A DNA stretch of 64,000 bases, taken from positions 1-64,000 of the forward strand of contig NZ_JBAMME010000130.1 in assembly GCF_039793925.1 (NCBI RefSeq). The letters are read 5' to 3'. The notes beneath the pieces were generated by a model. The model saw nothing but the letters and a program-made list of their open reading frames with translations. It did not search any database and was not told where the DNA came from. Shown here piece by piece: positions 27,222 to 36,379 of the stretch. This DNA is from Thermogutta sp039793925. Lineage in GTDB: Bacteria > Planctomycetota > Planctomycetia > Pirellulales > Thermoguttaceae. The position numbers were made by a program, and so were the translations under genes. Positions within the stretch are counted from its first letter, which is position 1. Every line of letters begins with the position of its first letter.

Positions 27222-28613
27222 ATGCGAGAACACCAGATTTCCCGTCGTTCCGTTCTGAAGCTGGGCGCTGCCCTGAGCATCCCGACGCTTGTTTCCAGCC
27301 GAGCACTGGGGTTGGCAGGGCAGGCGCCAGCATCTGAACGGGTCAAAGTGGGCATCATCGGCCTGGGCGGCCGAGCGCGGTCTATCGTGAACGAGTCCCG
27401 GGAAATCAAAGACATGCAAATTGTGGCTGTGTGCGATTGTTTCAAGCCAGCCATCGATCGCTTCGTCAAAGATGTGGGACAAGACCAGAAATGGGGAACT
27501 TACGAGGACTTCCGTACGATGATCGAAAAGGAAAAACCTGACGGTGTGATGGTGGAAACCACCACGCACGCGCGGGCATGGATCACCGTTATCGCCATGC
27601 AGATGGGCATGGACGCCTATATTGAGAAGCCCATGTGCCTCACCATTCGTGAGGGGCGCTACATGGTCCAGGCAGCGCGGAAGTACAATCGGGTGACACA
27701 GGTCGGAACCCAGCAGCGATCCATGCCCATCAACAACTGGGCCAGCGATCTGGTCAAAAATGGTGCCATAGGCAAAGTTCTCACGGTCATTGCTCCGAAT
27801 TTCGTGGGTCCGGAGCGCTGGCCAGGGAAACCCCCAATGCCCATGCCGGAAGGGGGAAGCGCCAACTGGTGGGATGTGTGGACGAATCAGGCGGAATTGC
27901 GGCCATACCATCCCGAACTGCATCACGGTTGGGAGCGCTGGTGGGACTACGACGGTGGCGGACTGTGCTTTGGCGTGACCGGATGGGGAACCCATTCCTA
28001 CGATCAGATCCAGCGCGCTCTTGGCACTGATGAGACGGGGCCGGTAGAGATCATGCTCGAGGAGCCCGTCCGGGTAGAGCCCTGCGGCAAATTTGAGACC
28101 ATCCCCGAGGATGATCCTACCTATCTGGAGTATCTCAATCGGCTGGCTCGTCCCGTGGTCGGTCCACGGGCCAAAGTGCGGATGTGGTATGCCAACGGGA
28201 CAGAACTGCGACTCCATCTGAATGGTGACTGGGGTCCCGGGCTGGGTGCCATTTTTATCGGGGAAAAAGGAAAAGTGGAAATCAATCGCAACAAGATTGC
28301 CACCAATCCAAAGGAACTCATGCAATCCCCGGGTTATCCAGGCCCGATCACACGACCGGAAACGGAATACCACATCGCCAACTGGATTGAGTGCATTAAG
28401 ACGCGCCAGCGGTGCAACGCCGACATCGAATTTGGACAACGCTCCACAACGCTATGCTATCTCGTGAATATTGTGCGGGAAGTCGGCGAGGTTGGACTCA
28501 AACTTCGCTGGGATCCGGCTACGGAACAGTTCACCAACCACGACGGTGCCAACAAATCTTCCTACATGGAACGTCCGCGGCGCAAGGGCTACGAATTGCC
28601 GCCCTTGGTGTGA
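27222..28613 (+). CDS. Tat-exported Gfo/Idh/MocA family oxidoreductase
   Basis: A 463-residue NAD(P)-dependent sugar-type oxidoreductase. The N-terminus has a twin-arginine signal (ISRRSVLKLGAALSIPTLVS, residues 6-25), implying export folded with its cofactor. The Rossmann fold begins VKVGIIGLGGRARSIV, and EKPMCLTIREG holds the family's conserved Glu-Lys-Pro. The C-terminal dehydrogenase domain is complete. Such exported members are abundant in planctomycetes and often act on sugars or cyclitols; the substrate cannot be read here. ATG 27222 has AAGGAG seven bases upstream; a longer in-frame reading from 27057 lacks support. The gene stands alone. Confidence 0.88.
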   Translation: MREHQISRRSVLKLGAALSIPTLVSSRALGLAGQAPASERVKVGIIGLGGRARSIVNESREIKDMQIVAVCDCFKPAIDRFVKDVGQDQKWGTYEDFRTMIEKEKPDGVMVETTTHARAWITVIAMQMGMDAYIEKPMCLTIREGRYMVQAARKYNRVTQVGTQQRSMPINNWASDLVKNGAIGKVLTVIAPNFVGPERWPGKPPMPMPEGGSANWWDVWTNQAELRPYHPELHHGWERWWDYDGGGLCFGVTGWGTHSYDQIQRALGTDETGPVEIMLEEPVRVEPCGKFETIPEDDPTYLEYLNRLARPVVGPRAKVRMWYANGTELRLHLNGDWGPGLGAIFIGEKGKVEINRNKIATNPKELMQSPGYPGPITRPETEYHIANWIECIKTRQRCNADIEFGQRSTTLCYLVNIVREVGEVGLKLRWDPATEQFTNHDGANKSSYMERPRRKGYELPPLV

Positions 28614-28891
28614 CAACAGTATTTCAGTACCGCTAATTTCGGCGGCTAAACGGGTTTTCTGTAAATCTTATCCTGAAAGTTTCGCGGAGACGCGCACGGG
28701 GGCGACGGGTCGGTCGCCCCCATACATCTCAAGTTGGTTGGCTTTCTCCGACCCGTTTTCGCAGACGGCCGTAAACTGGCGGCGCTTTGGCTGTCGGAAA
28801 CATGTCCCGGACGTGTCTTGTCGTTCGTACTGGGATATGATAGTGTGATACCAACCGTAGGAGTGCGATGCTTTAAGCCACAGGTGGCCCA

Positions 28892-29239
28892 ATGAAGCTG
28901 ATCATTGCCATCATTCAGCCCCATCGATTGGAAGCCGTCAAACAGGCGTTGGCGGAGGTGGAGGTATTTCGCCTAACGGTCATGGACGTGCAGGGATTCG
29001 GCCGCGAAAAAGGGCATGCGGAGGCTTTCCGTGGCCACGAATACTCAGTGAATCTCACGCGCAAAGTCCAGCTCATGATTGCCGTCAATGATAACTTCCT
29101 GGAACCGACCATTGACGCCATCATCAAAGGGGCGCGGACCGGACCGCACGGTCAGATTGGCGACGGCAAAATCTTTGTCCTGCCCCTGGAAGATTGCATC
29201 CGCATCCGAACCGGCGAGCGCGGCGGAGAAGCGATCTGA
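28892..29239 (+). CDS. P-II family nitrogen regulatory protein
   Basis: A 115-residue trimeric P-II signal protein that normally senses ATP/ADP and 2-oxoglutarate and binds target proteins. It shows GFGREKGHAEAFRGHEY in the T-loop region, with the Tyr that is uridylylated in proteobacteria, and the C-terminal nucleotide-binding RIRTGERG. The B-loop reads RTGPHGQIGDGKIF, about three residues longer than the usual TGKIGDGKIF. No ammonium transporter or glutamine synthetase gene is adjacent, so the target is open; GlnB versus GlnK cannot be decided. It ends 83 bases before a strong terminator. Confidence 0.9.
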   Translation: MKLIIAIIQPHRLEAVKQALAEVEVFRLTVMDVQGFGREKGHAEAFRGHEYSVNLTRKVQLMIAVNDNFLEPTIDAIIKGARTGPHGQIGDGKIFVLPLEDCIRIRTGERGGEAI

Positions 29240-29322
29240 CCCTTTTGTCACCCATAGCGGCAATTACCTGTGGATTTCCCACTTTCCATCCGCCACTGGC
29301 TATTCGCCGAAAAGACCAAAAT

Positions 29323-29360
29323 AAACCGGCAGGGGCGATACCACTAACCCCTGCCGGTTT
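29323..29360 (+). terminator. strong intrinsic terminator, probably bidirectional
   Basis: A perfect 13-base-pair stem, AAACCGGCAGGGG at 29323-29335 with its exact complement at 29348-29360, and a 12-base loop. It is followed on the plus strand by TTCGTTTTT, ending the P-II gene. Read on the minus strand the stem is followed by ATTTTGG, so it could also stop the methyltransferase gene that ends at 29441. Confidence 0.9.
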
Positions 29361-29440
29361 TTCGTTTTTCCATTCTCCGCAAAGGAGATCGCCGTTGTCG
29401 GTCTGGCAGGCAAACCACTCCCACCGGCGATATAAGGCGC

Positions 29441-30142
29441 TCAGTGCTTTTTCACGGATACGGATACGCCAGAGGCGTCCATGTGCAGGAACACCGTCTC
29501 GTAGTCTGGATTCGTCGTGATTGCTTTGACGAATCGTGGGTCGGCCATACTGGGAATCATGTTATGAGCGATCACCACTCCCCCGGGGCGCACAAGGGGT
29601 GAAAGCTTCTCAAAATAGTCGAGATACCCGGTCTTGTCCGCGTCCAGGAAAAGAACATCGATCGGCTCCTTCACCTGTTTGACGGTTTCGTGGGCGTCCC
29701 CAAGGACAATCGTCACGATGTCGCTCACCCCTGCCTTTTCAAAATTCTCCCGGGCGATGGCAGCCCGTTTCTCGTTGATCTCAAAGGTGGTCAACTTGCC
29801 CCCGGTCTTTTTCAGCACCAGGCAAAACCACAGCCCGGAGTACCCCACCGAAGTGCCGAGTTCCACCACGTGCTTTGCCCCCACGGCCTCAGCCCACGCG
29901 CGGAGGAGGCGTCCATCCTCTTCCGGAACAATCATATTCCCTGCCCGCTGATTTTGACCGACATACTCAATGACCTCCAGAATTCGTTTTTCGACGTCGT
30001 CCTTGGGAAGTGTTTTCACCTCAAAAACCGCGCGGGGATTGCCGGACCGCCGGGGCCCCCCAGGAGGCTGAGCACGACAGAGGCCATCGGCAAAAAGCAT
30101 CACTCCACAAGCAGCCAACACCAGCACACTAAACCGTACCAT
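29441..30142 (-). CDS. exported O-methyltransferase (class I SAM-dependent)
   Basis: A 233-residue protein with an N-terminal signal peptide (FSVLVLAACGVMLFADGLCR, about residues 4-23) followed by a catechol-O-methyltransferase-like domain. The SAM-binding motif is VVELGTSVGYSGLW, with FEINEKR as the acidic loop after strand 2 and VLFLDADKTGYLDYF as the metal-binding Asp region of the family. The ATG at 30142 has GAGGAGG upstream. Export of a SAM-dependent enzyme is odd, since SAM is cytoplasmic; the N-terminal segment may instead be a membrane anchor. The acceptor is unknown. Convergent to the P-II gene, divergent from the HD gene. Confidence 0.82.
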   Translation of the reverse strand: MVRFSVLVLAACGVMLFADGLCRAQPPGGPRRSGNPRAVFEVKTLPKDDVEKRILEVIEYVGQNQRAGNMIVPEEDGRLLRAWAEAVGAKHVVELGTSVGYSGLWFCLVLKKTGGKLTTFEINEKRAAIARENFEKAGVSDIVTIVLGDAHETVKQVKEPIDVLFLDADKTGYLDYFEKLSPLVRPGGVVIAHNMIPSMADPRFVKAITTNPDYETVFLHMDASGVSVSVKKH

Positions 30143-30376
30143 CGATGCATCCTCCTCATCAAAAAGGACCACATCATACAAGCTGTCCCAAAGCTGCCCT
30201 CTCAGTCCTTTGGCCCACTGGTCTCCTCAGTCCCCCACAACTTCGCCCACAGCGCCCCTTTGCCCAATGCCGCCACCTTCGGAAAATACAGGGAAGCACC
30301 AAACCTGCAACTGGCGCGTCGTATCATTATAAACCCGCCAGAAAGCGTCAAGGATCGGTTTTCGTGGAGTCTCGCA

Positions 30377-31780
30377 ATGCAGCCGAACTACGACTGGGAG
30401 AGTCTCAGCCACGATCCCATCCACGGCTATATCCCTTTTGTGTCGCGTCGCGGGGCCGCCCCCGGAGAAGTTTCCGAGCAGGACATTATTGACCATCCGT
30501 GGGTTCAGCGATTGCGGCAGATCCACCAGCTTCAAACGGCCTGGTGGGTCTTTCCGTCCGCAACGCATACACGGTTCCAGCACGTTCTGGGCGTGATGCA
30601 CCTTGCGGGACGTATCACGGAGCACCTTTACCCGAGCCTCCAGGCCAGCGATCCGGATACGCCCAGTTTCGGCTATGTGAGGACGCTCATGCGGCTGGCC
30701 GGGCTGCTTCATGATGTGGGACACGGTCCTTTTGGCCATTTCTTCGACCAATTTTATCTTTCCCGCTACGGGCTCAATCACGAACGGCTGGGAAGCGAGA
30801 TCATTCGGCGGGAACTCGCCCCCCTGCTCCGCCGTGTTCGCCGAAATCCGCTGGGCGAGCTTCGACCCGACGAAGAAATCGAACCCGAACAAATCTGTTT
30901 TCTCATCACCCGACCCAAAAGCTCTGAAGAATCGTCCTCCCCGCTTTGGTTGCGACTTCTGCGATCCCTCTTCAGCGGAATCTATACCGTGGACAACATG
31001 GATTTTGTCCTGCGAGATGCCTACATGTCGGGTTACAGTCAACGCGCCTTTGACCTAGACAGACTCATTCACTACAGTTTTTTTACGCGTCAGGGTTTGA
31101 CAATCCATGAACGTGGCCTACCTGCCCTGGTGCGGTTCATCACAGTTAGGGCGGAACTGTTCCGATCGATTTATTTCCACCGCACTGTGCGCTCGATCGA
31201 CCTATCACTCCAGGACCTTTTCCGCGATAGTGCTGACTATCTTTTCCCGGGGAACCCTGTGGAACATCTCGACCAATATCGCCGCTTCACGGACTGGTCG
31301 CTGCTTGTGGATGTGGAACGCTGGGCAGACTCGCCAGATGAAAGGCTGGCCGCCCTAGGTTCGCGCTGGCGAGAATGGCTGGGACGGAAAATCCTGTGGA
31401 AAATGGTATGCGAGAGAACAGTGTTTTTCGGTCCCGGAAAGTCGGAAGAAATGAGCGTTTTCAGCGACGAGAAGCTTTTCGAGGAGGCCATTCGCCGCCG
31501 CCTTCCCCCTAGTCTGCGAGAGATCCCGCTTCGCTGCGATCCACCCCGCCACGTCCATCGCCCAGGCACCCGTGCTCCTGCCGCGGGCCAGAATTATCTC
31601 TACGATCCTGCAACCAAATCTATACGGACACTGGATGCCCGGGAATTGTACCGCCAGATTCCCTTCAGCTACCGAATTTGCAGGGTTTATGCCCTGGACA
31701 CACAATATGCGAACGAAATCGCCGCGGCCATGGATGCTCTGCTCAACGGCGATGCTGTGGATGATGTAACAAATATGTGA
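30377..31780 (+). CDS. HD-domain phosphohydrolase (dNTPase-like)
   Basis: A 467-residue HD-superfamily enzyme. The metal site is visible as RFQHVLGVMHLAGRI near residues 65-79 and LLHDVGHGPFGHFFDQF near 109-125. The pattern H...HD...D with the GHGPFGH extension is that of the SAMHD1/dGTPase branch, which hydrolyses deoxynucleotide triphosphates. Substrate is inferred from family only. The frame is open far upstream, but MQPNYDWESLSHDPIHGYI at 30377 fits the family N-terminus, where D-P-I-H-G is conserved; GGAG lies eight bases upstream. purB follows after 68 bases in the same direction. Confidence 0.82.
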   Translation: MQPNYDWESLSHDPIHGYIPFVSRRGAAPGEVSEQDIIDHPWVQRLRQIHQLQTAWWVFPSATHTRFQHVLGVMHLAGRITEHLYPSLQASDPDTPSFGYVRTLMRLAGLLHDVGHGPFGHFFDQFYLSRYGLNHERLGSEIIRRELAPLLRRVRRNPLGELRPDEEIEPEQICFLITRPKSSEESSSPLWLRLLRSLFSGIYTVDNMDFVLRDAYMSGYSQRAFDLDRLIHYSFFTRQGLTIHERGLPALVRFITVRAELFRSIYFHRTVRSIDLSLQDLFRDSADYLFPGNPVEHLDQYRRFTDWSLLVDVERWADSPDERLAALGSRWREWLGRKILWKMVCERTVFFGPGKSEEMSVFSDEKLFEEAIRRRLPPSLREIPLRCDPPRHVHRPGTRAPAAGQNYLYDPATKSIRTLDARELYRQIPFSYRICRVYALDTQYANEIAAAMDALLNGDAVDDVTNM

Positions 31781-31848
31781 GCTTCTAGTGGCACTTCGGC
31801 TGTCGGAGCACATACAGCGTCAACACCCTGACGAACAGGTACCTGCGC

Positions 31849-33288
31849 ATGAGCAAACACATCGATCACAATATCTGCGACAACCCTCTGATCACCCGGT
31901 ACGCTTCCCGAGAAATGGCAGAATTGTTCAGTCCGCAACGGCGTATTTCCACATGGCGCCGTTTGTGGGTCATTCTCGCGGAAGCGGAAGCCGAACTTGG
32001 GCTTCCTATCTCCCAAGAGCAAATTGAGGAAATGCGTGCCCACGTGGACGACATCGATTGGGCCAGGGCAGCGGAATACGAGCGCCGACTCCGCCACGAC
32101 GTGATGGCCCACGTTCATACCTTTGGTGATGTCTGCCCCAAGGCCCGGCCGATCATTCACCTGGGTGCCACAAGCTGCTACGTCACCGATAACACGGATT
32201 TACTCTTGATGCGGGAAGGATTACACATCCTGGCCCAGCGACTTGCCGCCGTCATTGATCGTTTGGGACGGTTTGCACAGCGGTATCGCGACCTGCCTTG
32301 CCTAAGTTTCACGCACTTCCAGCCGGCCCAGCCGACAACAGTGGGACGTCGGGCATGCCTGTGGGCATACGATTTTGTCCTCGACCTGCAGGAGCTCGAA
32401 TACCGACTCTCGCAACTTCGGGCACGAGGTGTTCAAGGCACCACCGGCACGCAGGCCAGTTTTCTGGCGCTCTTTCGGGGAGATCACGAAAAGGTCAAAC
32501 GCCTCAACGAGCTCGTCTGTCAAAAAATGGGATTTCCCGGCAGCTACGCTATCACAGGCCAGACATATTCCCGAAAAATTGACGCGCAGATACTTGGTGT
32601 CCTTTCGCAAATTGCTGACACGGCGCACAAGGTGGCCACCGATATTCGGCTATTGGCTCATCGCAAGGAAATAGAGGAGCCGTTCGAAAAGGATCAGGTG
32701 GGCTCCTCGGCCATGCCGTACAAGCGCAATCCGATGCGGTGCGAGCGGATCTGTGGACTGGCAAGATTCGTGATGTCTCTCGAGGCCAACGCTCACATGA
32801 CCCATGCCGTTCAATGGTTCGAGCGCACCCTGGATGACAGCGCCAATCGACGGCTCGTTATTCCGCAGGCCTTTTTGGCCGTGGACGCCATCCTCATTCT
32901 CTGTTGCAACGTTTTCGAAGGTTTGGTCGTGTATCCTCAGGTGATCACCAAGAATCTGCGTGCGGAACTACCGTTCATGGCCACGGAGGAGATCCTCATG
33001 GCAGCCGTTCAGGCAGGCGGAGACCGCCAGGACCTTCATGAACGCATCCGCCAGCACAGCCAGGCCGTCGCACGGGCCATCAAGGAAGAAGGTAAAGAGA
33101 ACGACCTCATCGAGAGACTCCGCGCTGATCCTGCCTTCGCCGGGGTTAACTTCGCAGAGGTGACCGACCCGCTCCGCTATGTCGGACGGTCCCCAGAGCA
33201 GGTCGACGAATTTCTTTCAGAAATAATCGAACCGATCCGCCGACGCTACCCGGCATGCTCCTCCATGAACGCCGACGTGAGAGTGTGA
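31849..33288 (+). CDS. purB: adenylosuccinate lyase
   Basis: Fumarase/aspartase-superfamily enzyme that cleaves SAICAR and adenylosuccinate in purine synthesis. The superfamily signature GSSAMPYKRNPMRCE is at about 284-298. GATSCYVTDNTDLLLMR and TGTQASFLALF, with the active-site regions, are also present. At 479 aa it is of the longer, eukaryote-like PurB type. It ends 149 bases before the end of the convergent TPR-like gene; no hairpin terminator is evident between them. Confidence 0.95.
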   Translation: MSKHIDHNICDNPLITRYASREMAELFSPQRRISTWRRLWVILAEAEAELGLPISQEQIEEMRAHVDDIDWARAAEYERRLRHDVMAHVHTFGDVCPKARPIIHLGATSCYVTDNTDLLLMREGLHILAQRLAAVIDRLGRFAQRYRDLPCLSFTHFQPAQPTTVGRRACLWAYDFVLDLQELEYRLSQLRARGVQGTTGTQASFLALFRGDHEKVKRLNELVCQKMGFPGSYAITGQTYSRKIDAQILGVLSQIADTAHKVATDIRLLAHRKEIEEPFEKDQVGSSAMPYKRNPMRCERICGLARFVMSLEANAHMTHAVQWFERTLDDSANRRLVIPQAFLAVDAILILCCNVFEGLVVYPQVITKNLRAELPFMATEEILMAAVQAGGDRQDLHERIRQHSQAVARAIKEEGKENDLIERLRADPAFAGVNFAEVTDPLRYVGRSPEQVDEFLSEIIEPIRRRYPACSSMNADVRV

Positions 33289-33437
33289 GGCTAATCGAAA
33301 TCACAGCGTGTTTCACACGCATTTGCGGATGGGTCGGTTCGCCGATTCAGACGGACAGCGGTCACTGCCCGGCCGCCGCGTGAACCGGGCGGGCACCTTA
33401 TACACCAGCAAGCAACGAGAAGCGGTGCAAGACAGGT

Positions 33438-36272
33438 TTATCTGTCTTCTGGCGGGATATTTGAATCGAAATCGTCGTCATCTTCATCGAAATCGTCATC
33501 AAGATCCTCGTCCAAGTCCATATCGCCATCGGCGTCGTCGGAGCCCAGGCCGAGGGAGTAAATCGCTTCGAGATCCTCATCGTAACGGCGAGCCCCCTGC
33601 CACACCACTCCTGGATGATCGAAAAAGCCGCCTTCTTCCATGGTCGTGCTAACAAGTTCCGCAGAAAGACCGGGGTAACATCGCGATTGGGCTTGCAGCA
33701 CGTAATGCTCAGCTTCCTCGATATTCCGCGCAAGCACGCCCCAAAATGCAAAGTACGCTGGCCACGACGCCTGCTGCGGCCAGCAGGCAGGATGTTGCGA
33801 CCACGACTCTTCCAAAGGTTGGCGGCACACGCACACATAGTAATTAAGGTCGTTTAACTTGGGACGATTCCTGCGCTCCGCCTCAAAAACACTGTCCGGC
33901 ACAATACCCGCTTGGAACAGCCGATCCTGAAGATCGGCGAGCACCTCGTCCTCGGCCGGGAGCCCCTGTCGAGCAACTTCATACAATTGCTGCAAATTCT
34001 TCTCGATGCCCGTCTCCGACAAATCGTCAATGTCCTGTATTCGCACCCTGAGGACGGCTTTGACATGCTCGCGAATTTGATCGGGCAAATCCTGAACTTG
34101 GGCAAGCCAGGCATAGAGGACGTGACCGGCCAACCCCGGTTCATCTCGGGTTGCCAAGAACCGTTCAATATCCTTCTGGGCATCCCCTGCTTCTTTCAGA
34201 CTCAAAAGCGTCCACGCCCGATAAAAATAAAGCCAGGGACTGTTCCAGCCCCACTGCTCGCTCTGATTCAAATACGTCAAGGCTTCAGGATAACGTCCGA
34301 GGCGGAACGCCACCAATCCCGCTTCCCAGGCCACTTCTGCATCCTGGCAGTTGCCATCTCGCAAACATAGGTCAAGAACCGCCAGTGCATCCTGCTCTCG
34401 ATCCGCGTCGGAGTAGATCTGCGCCAATCCCAGCACAGCCTGCGGATTATTTCGGTTCAAAGCAAAAGACCTGGCAAGGCACCACTCGGCCATGCCGATG
34501 TCGCCTGTCATCCGAAAGAACTGAGCCGCCCGGGTGTAATGCCGCGGATAATCAGGTGACAAATCCAGCGATTTTCGGAACCAGGTACCTATCTGCTCCA
34601 AACTAGGAAGAGCTACATCCCTGGCCGACTCACGCGGCGGGGAATCCGGCGACTCTTCCCCACCGGCTTGGTGGGTTGCTGACCATGCTGCCAGCGCTGC
34701 TGTCGCCACCAGGTTTAAAACGTCTCCATTTTCGGGGAATCGCGTCAGCAGACGCCGGGCCCAGTCCCACACGTCCAATTGACGTCCCACCATTTCTGAT
34801 AGCTGACCCGCCAAATAGATGAGCCGCGCCCCGTCTTCGGGATTTTCCACACTTTCCGGATCAACCGCCAGCATTTTTTCGAACACCTGGACAACATCAT
34901 CCGGCTCCAGGCCCTCCTGAAGCAGTCGCTCCAACCACTCGTCGAGCTGCTTGCCCAGCGACGTACTGGCTTTGTCCGCCGACGTCTCTGGTTGAGAATC
35001 CCGAACGACAGCCCCGGCCGCGTCATGGGCAGATTGGCGAACCGCTCGTTCCACGGAGATAGCCTGCTCCTCGTCTTTGGGTGGCGGACTTTCAGCTTCT
35101 GTTGCTTTAGCCCCGTTTTGGCGGAAGGGGCCACTTTCCGGTGGCTTGAGGAAGGCCACGGGCGAAGGCGGCACAACCCCCCGCTCTATCGCCGCCAATC
35201 GCGTGAGATACAACCATGCTTTGCGGCGGCGAGCTTCCTGACGGAGGGGACGCGCCAACGACTCTGCCGAAGCCGCCTCCTGTGCCAGCATCGTCAGCGA
35301 AATCCGCCGCAGACGCACCTCGAACCACTCACTCCATACTTCTCGGGATGCCAGCCATTCATCCCAGCGGTGAAGGATCTCAAGAGCTTCCGCCAGCTTG
35401 CCGGCGCAGGCCAGCTCTGTGGCCTCGAAAAGATCGCGTCGAAGCCACATTTCGGGATTCTCTTCCCGCGGCGGTAGGATCGTCCAATCCACGGGTTCCC
35501 CAACCACTGCACACCGCTCTTCCAGTTCTTCTCTCCGTCCCAGTAAGGTCAGGATCTCTCCCAACTGACATTGAGCAAACACACGCTGTTCGAGGGGAGT
35601 GTGATAATACTTGGCCAGTCTCACAGAAGCCTCCGCTACCTCCCGCGCCTCTTCCAGACGCCCCAGCATGGTCAAATGCCGTGAATACTGGAGGGCCCCC
35701 ACACTCCGTCGATCGTTTTCCTCGACCAGGGGCAACTCCCGATAAACAGACCGCGCGAAGTGCATCGCCAGATCGAGATCCCCGGCGGCTTCATAAACGT
35801 TCACGGCGTATTCTCGAAAGCAGGTGAGACATTGAAGCTTTCCGGTCCGACGGCAAACGTCAAAACCTTCCTGGATCAATCCCTGAAGTTCTTCCCGGCC
35901 GTATCCCTCGCAGATTGCGTGGTGTTTGGCGAGATTGTCGTAGGCACAGGCGGTCAGCCACTGGATAACGGCTTCGTACTCGTCAATCGGCAGATCAGGT
36001 TGGATTTCCCGGGCCTTCTCTTCGCTTTCCAGGAGCGCAATGGTTTCCACGGCGCGATCGCGGCCAGTACGGTGATCAAAAAGCGCCTGCGCACAGTTCA
36101 TGCTATGAAAATTCGCATAAAGATAGGGAATTATTTCCTTCTCCTCCCTGGCTCGCCGCCGGATTTCTTCAGCCAGACGAAAGGCTGAACGCTTATACCC
36201 TTTGTCATTAAGCTGAAAGAGTTTGTCGAACAATGACTCAAAACCCTCTTGAGGTGTTTCCTTCCCGACCAT
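33438..36272 (-). CDS. large TPR-like helical protein with acidic C-terminal tail
   Basis: A 944-residue soluble protein, mainly helix-turn-helix repeats of TPR character: for example YTRAAQFFRMTGDIGMAEWC, ARSFALNRNNPQAVLGLAQI and AGLVAFRLGRYPEALTYLNQ in the second half, and similar but more diverged units near 90-330. A polar linker lies near 375-440. The last 40 residues are almost all Asp/Glu (DADGDMDLDEDLDDDFDEDD). No signal peptide or membrane helix is present. It lies 106 bases downstream of an Hsp90-family gene on the same strand, so the two are probably co-transcribed. TPR proteins commonly act as adaptors, and in eukaryotes as Hsp90 co-chaperones; here that link is inference. I know no named family for it. 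Confidence 0.7.
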   Translation of the reverse strand: MVGKETPQEGFESLFDKLFQLNDKGYKRSAFRLAEEIRRRAREEKEIIPYLYANFHSMNCAQALFDHRTGRDRAVETIALLESEEKAREIQPDLPIDEYEAVIQWLTACAYDNLAKHHAICEGYGREELQGLIQEGFDVCRRTGKLQCLTCFREYAVNVYEAAGDLDLAMHFARSVYRELPLVEENDRRSVGALQYSRHLTMLGRLEEAREVAEASVRLAKYYHTPLEQRVFAQCQLGEILTLLGRREELEERCAVVGEPVDWTILPPREENPEMWLRRDLFEATELACAGKLAEALEILHRWDEWLASREVWSEWFEVRLRRISLTMLAQEAASAESLARPLRQEARRRKAWLYLTRLAAIERGVVPPSPVAFLKPPESGPFRQNGAKATEAESPPPKDEEQAISVERAVRQSAHDAAGAVVRDSQPETSADKASTSLGKQLDEWLERLLQEGLEPDDVVQVFEKMLAVDPESVENPEDGARLIYLAGQLSEMVGRQLDVWDWARRLLTRFPENGDVLNLVATAALAAWSATHQAGGEESPDSPPRESARDVALPSLEQIGTWFRKSLDLSPDYPRHYTRAAQFFRMTGDIGMAEWCLARSFALNRNNPQAVLGLAQIYSDADREQDALAVLDLCLRDGNCQDAEVAWEAGLVAFRLGRYPEALTYLNQSEQWGWNSPWLYFYRAWTLLSLKEAGDAQKDIERFLATRDEPGLAGHVLYAWLAQVQDLPDQIREHVKAVLRVRIQDIDDLSETGIEKNLQQLYEVARQGLPAEDEVLADLQDRLFQAGIVPDSVFEAERRNRPKLNDLNYYVCVCRQPLEESWSQHPACWPQQASWPAYFAFWGVLARNIEEAEHYVLQAQSRCYPGLSAELVSTTMEEGGFFDHPGVVWQGARRYDEDLEAIYSLGLGSDDADGDMDLDEDLDDDFDEDDDDFDSNIPPEDR

Positions 36273-36359
36273 AATTACGACCCCCGGATGCTACGGAATT
36301 AAAAGAATAGTTAGCAAATGACCGCGTTTTATTCTGGTTACTTTCGCGTGTTTATGCTC

Positions 36360-36379
36360 GGAGTTATATGGAGTTATAT
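36360..36379. repeat. short tandem duplication after the Hsp90-family stop codon
   Basis: GGAGTTATAT occurs twice in direct succession (36360-36369 and 36370-36379), touching the stop codon of the Hsp90-family gene. Likely a small slippage duplication; no function apparent. Confidence 0.5.

Noticed and set aside
26881..27333. 150-codon minus-strand frame ending in a basic, hydrophobic tail resembling a sorting signal
   Set aside because: No PEP-CTERM or LPXTG motif, no ribosome binding site, and it runs antisense into the start of the Gfo/Idh/MocA gene.
27186..28439. Long open frame on the minus strand (417 codons) opposite the Gfo/Idh/MocA gene
   Set aside because: It mirrors the real gene's codon periodicity, has low-complexity His/Pro-rich composition, and matches no family; the plus-strand gene has a ribosome binding site, Tat signal and family motifs.
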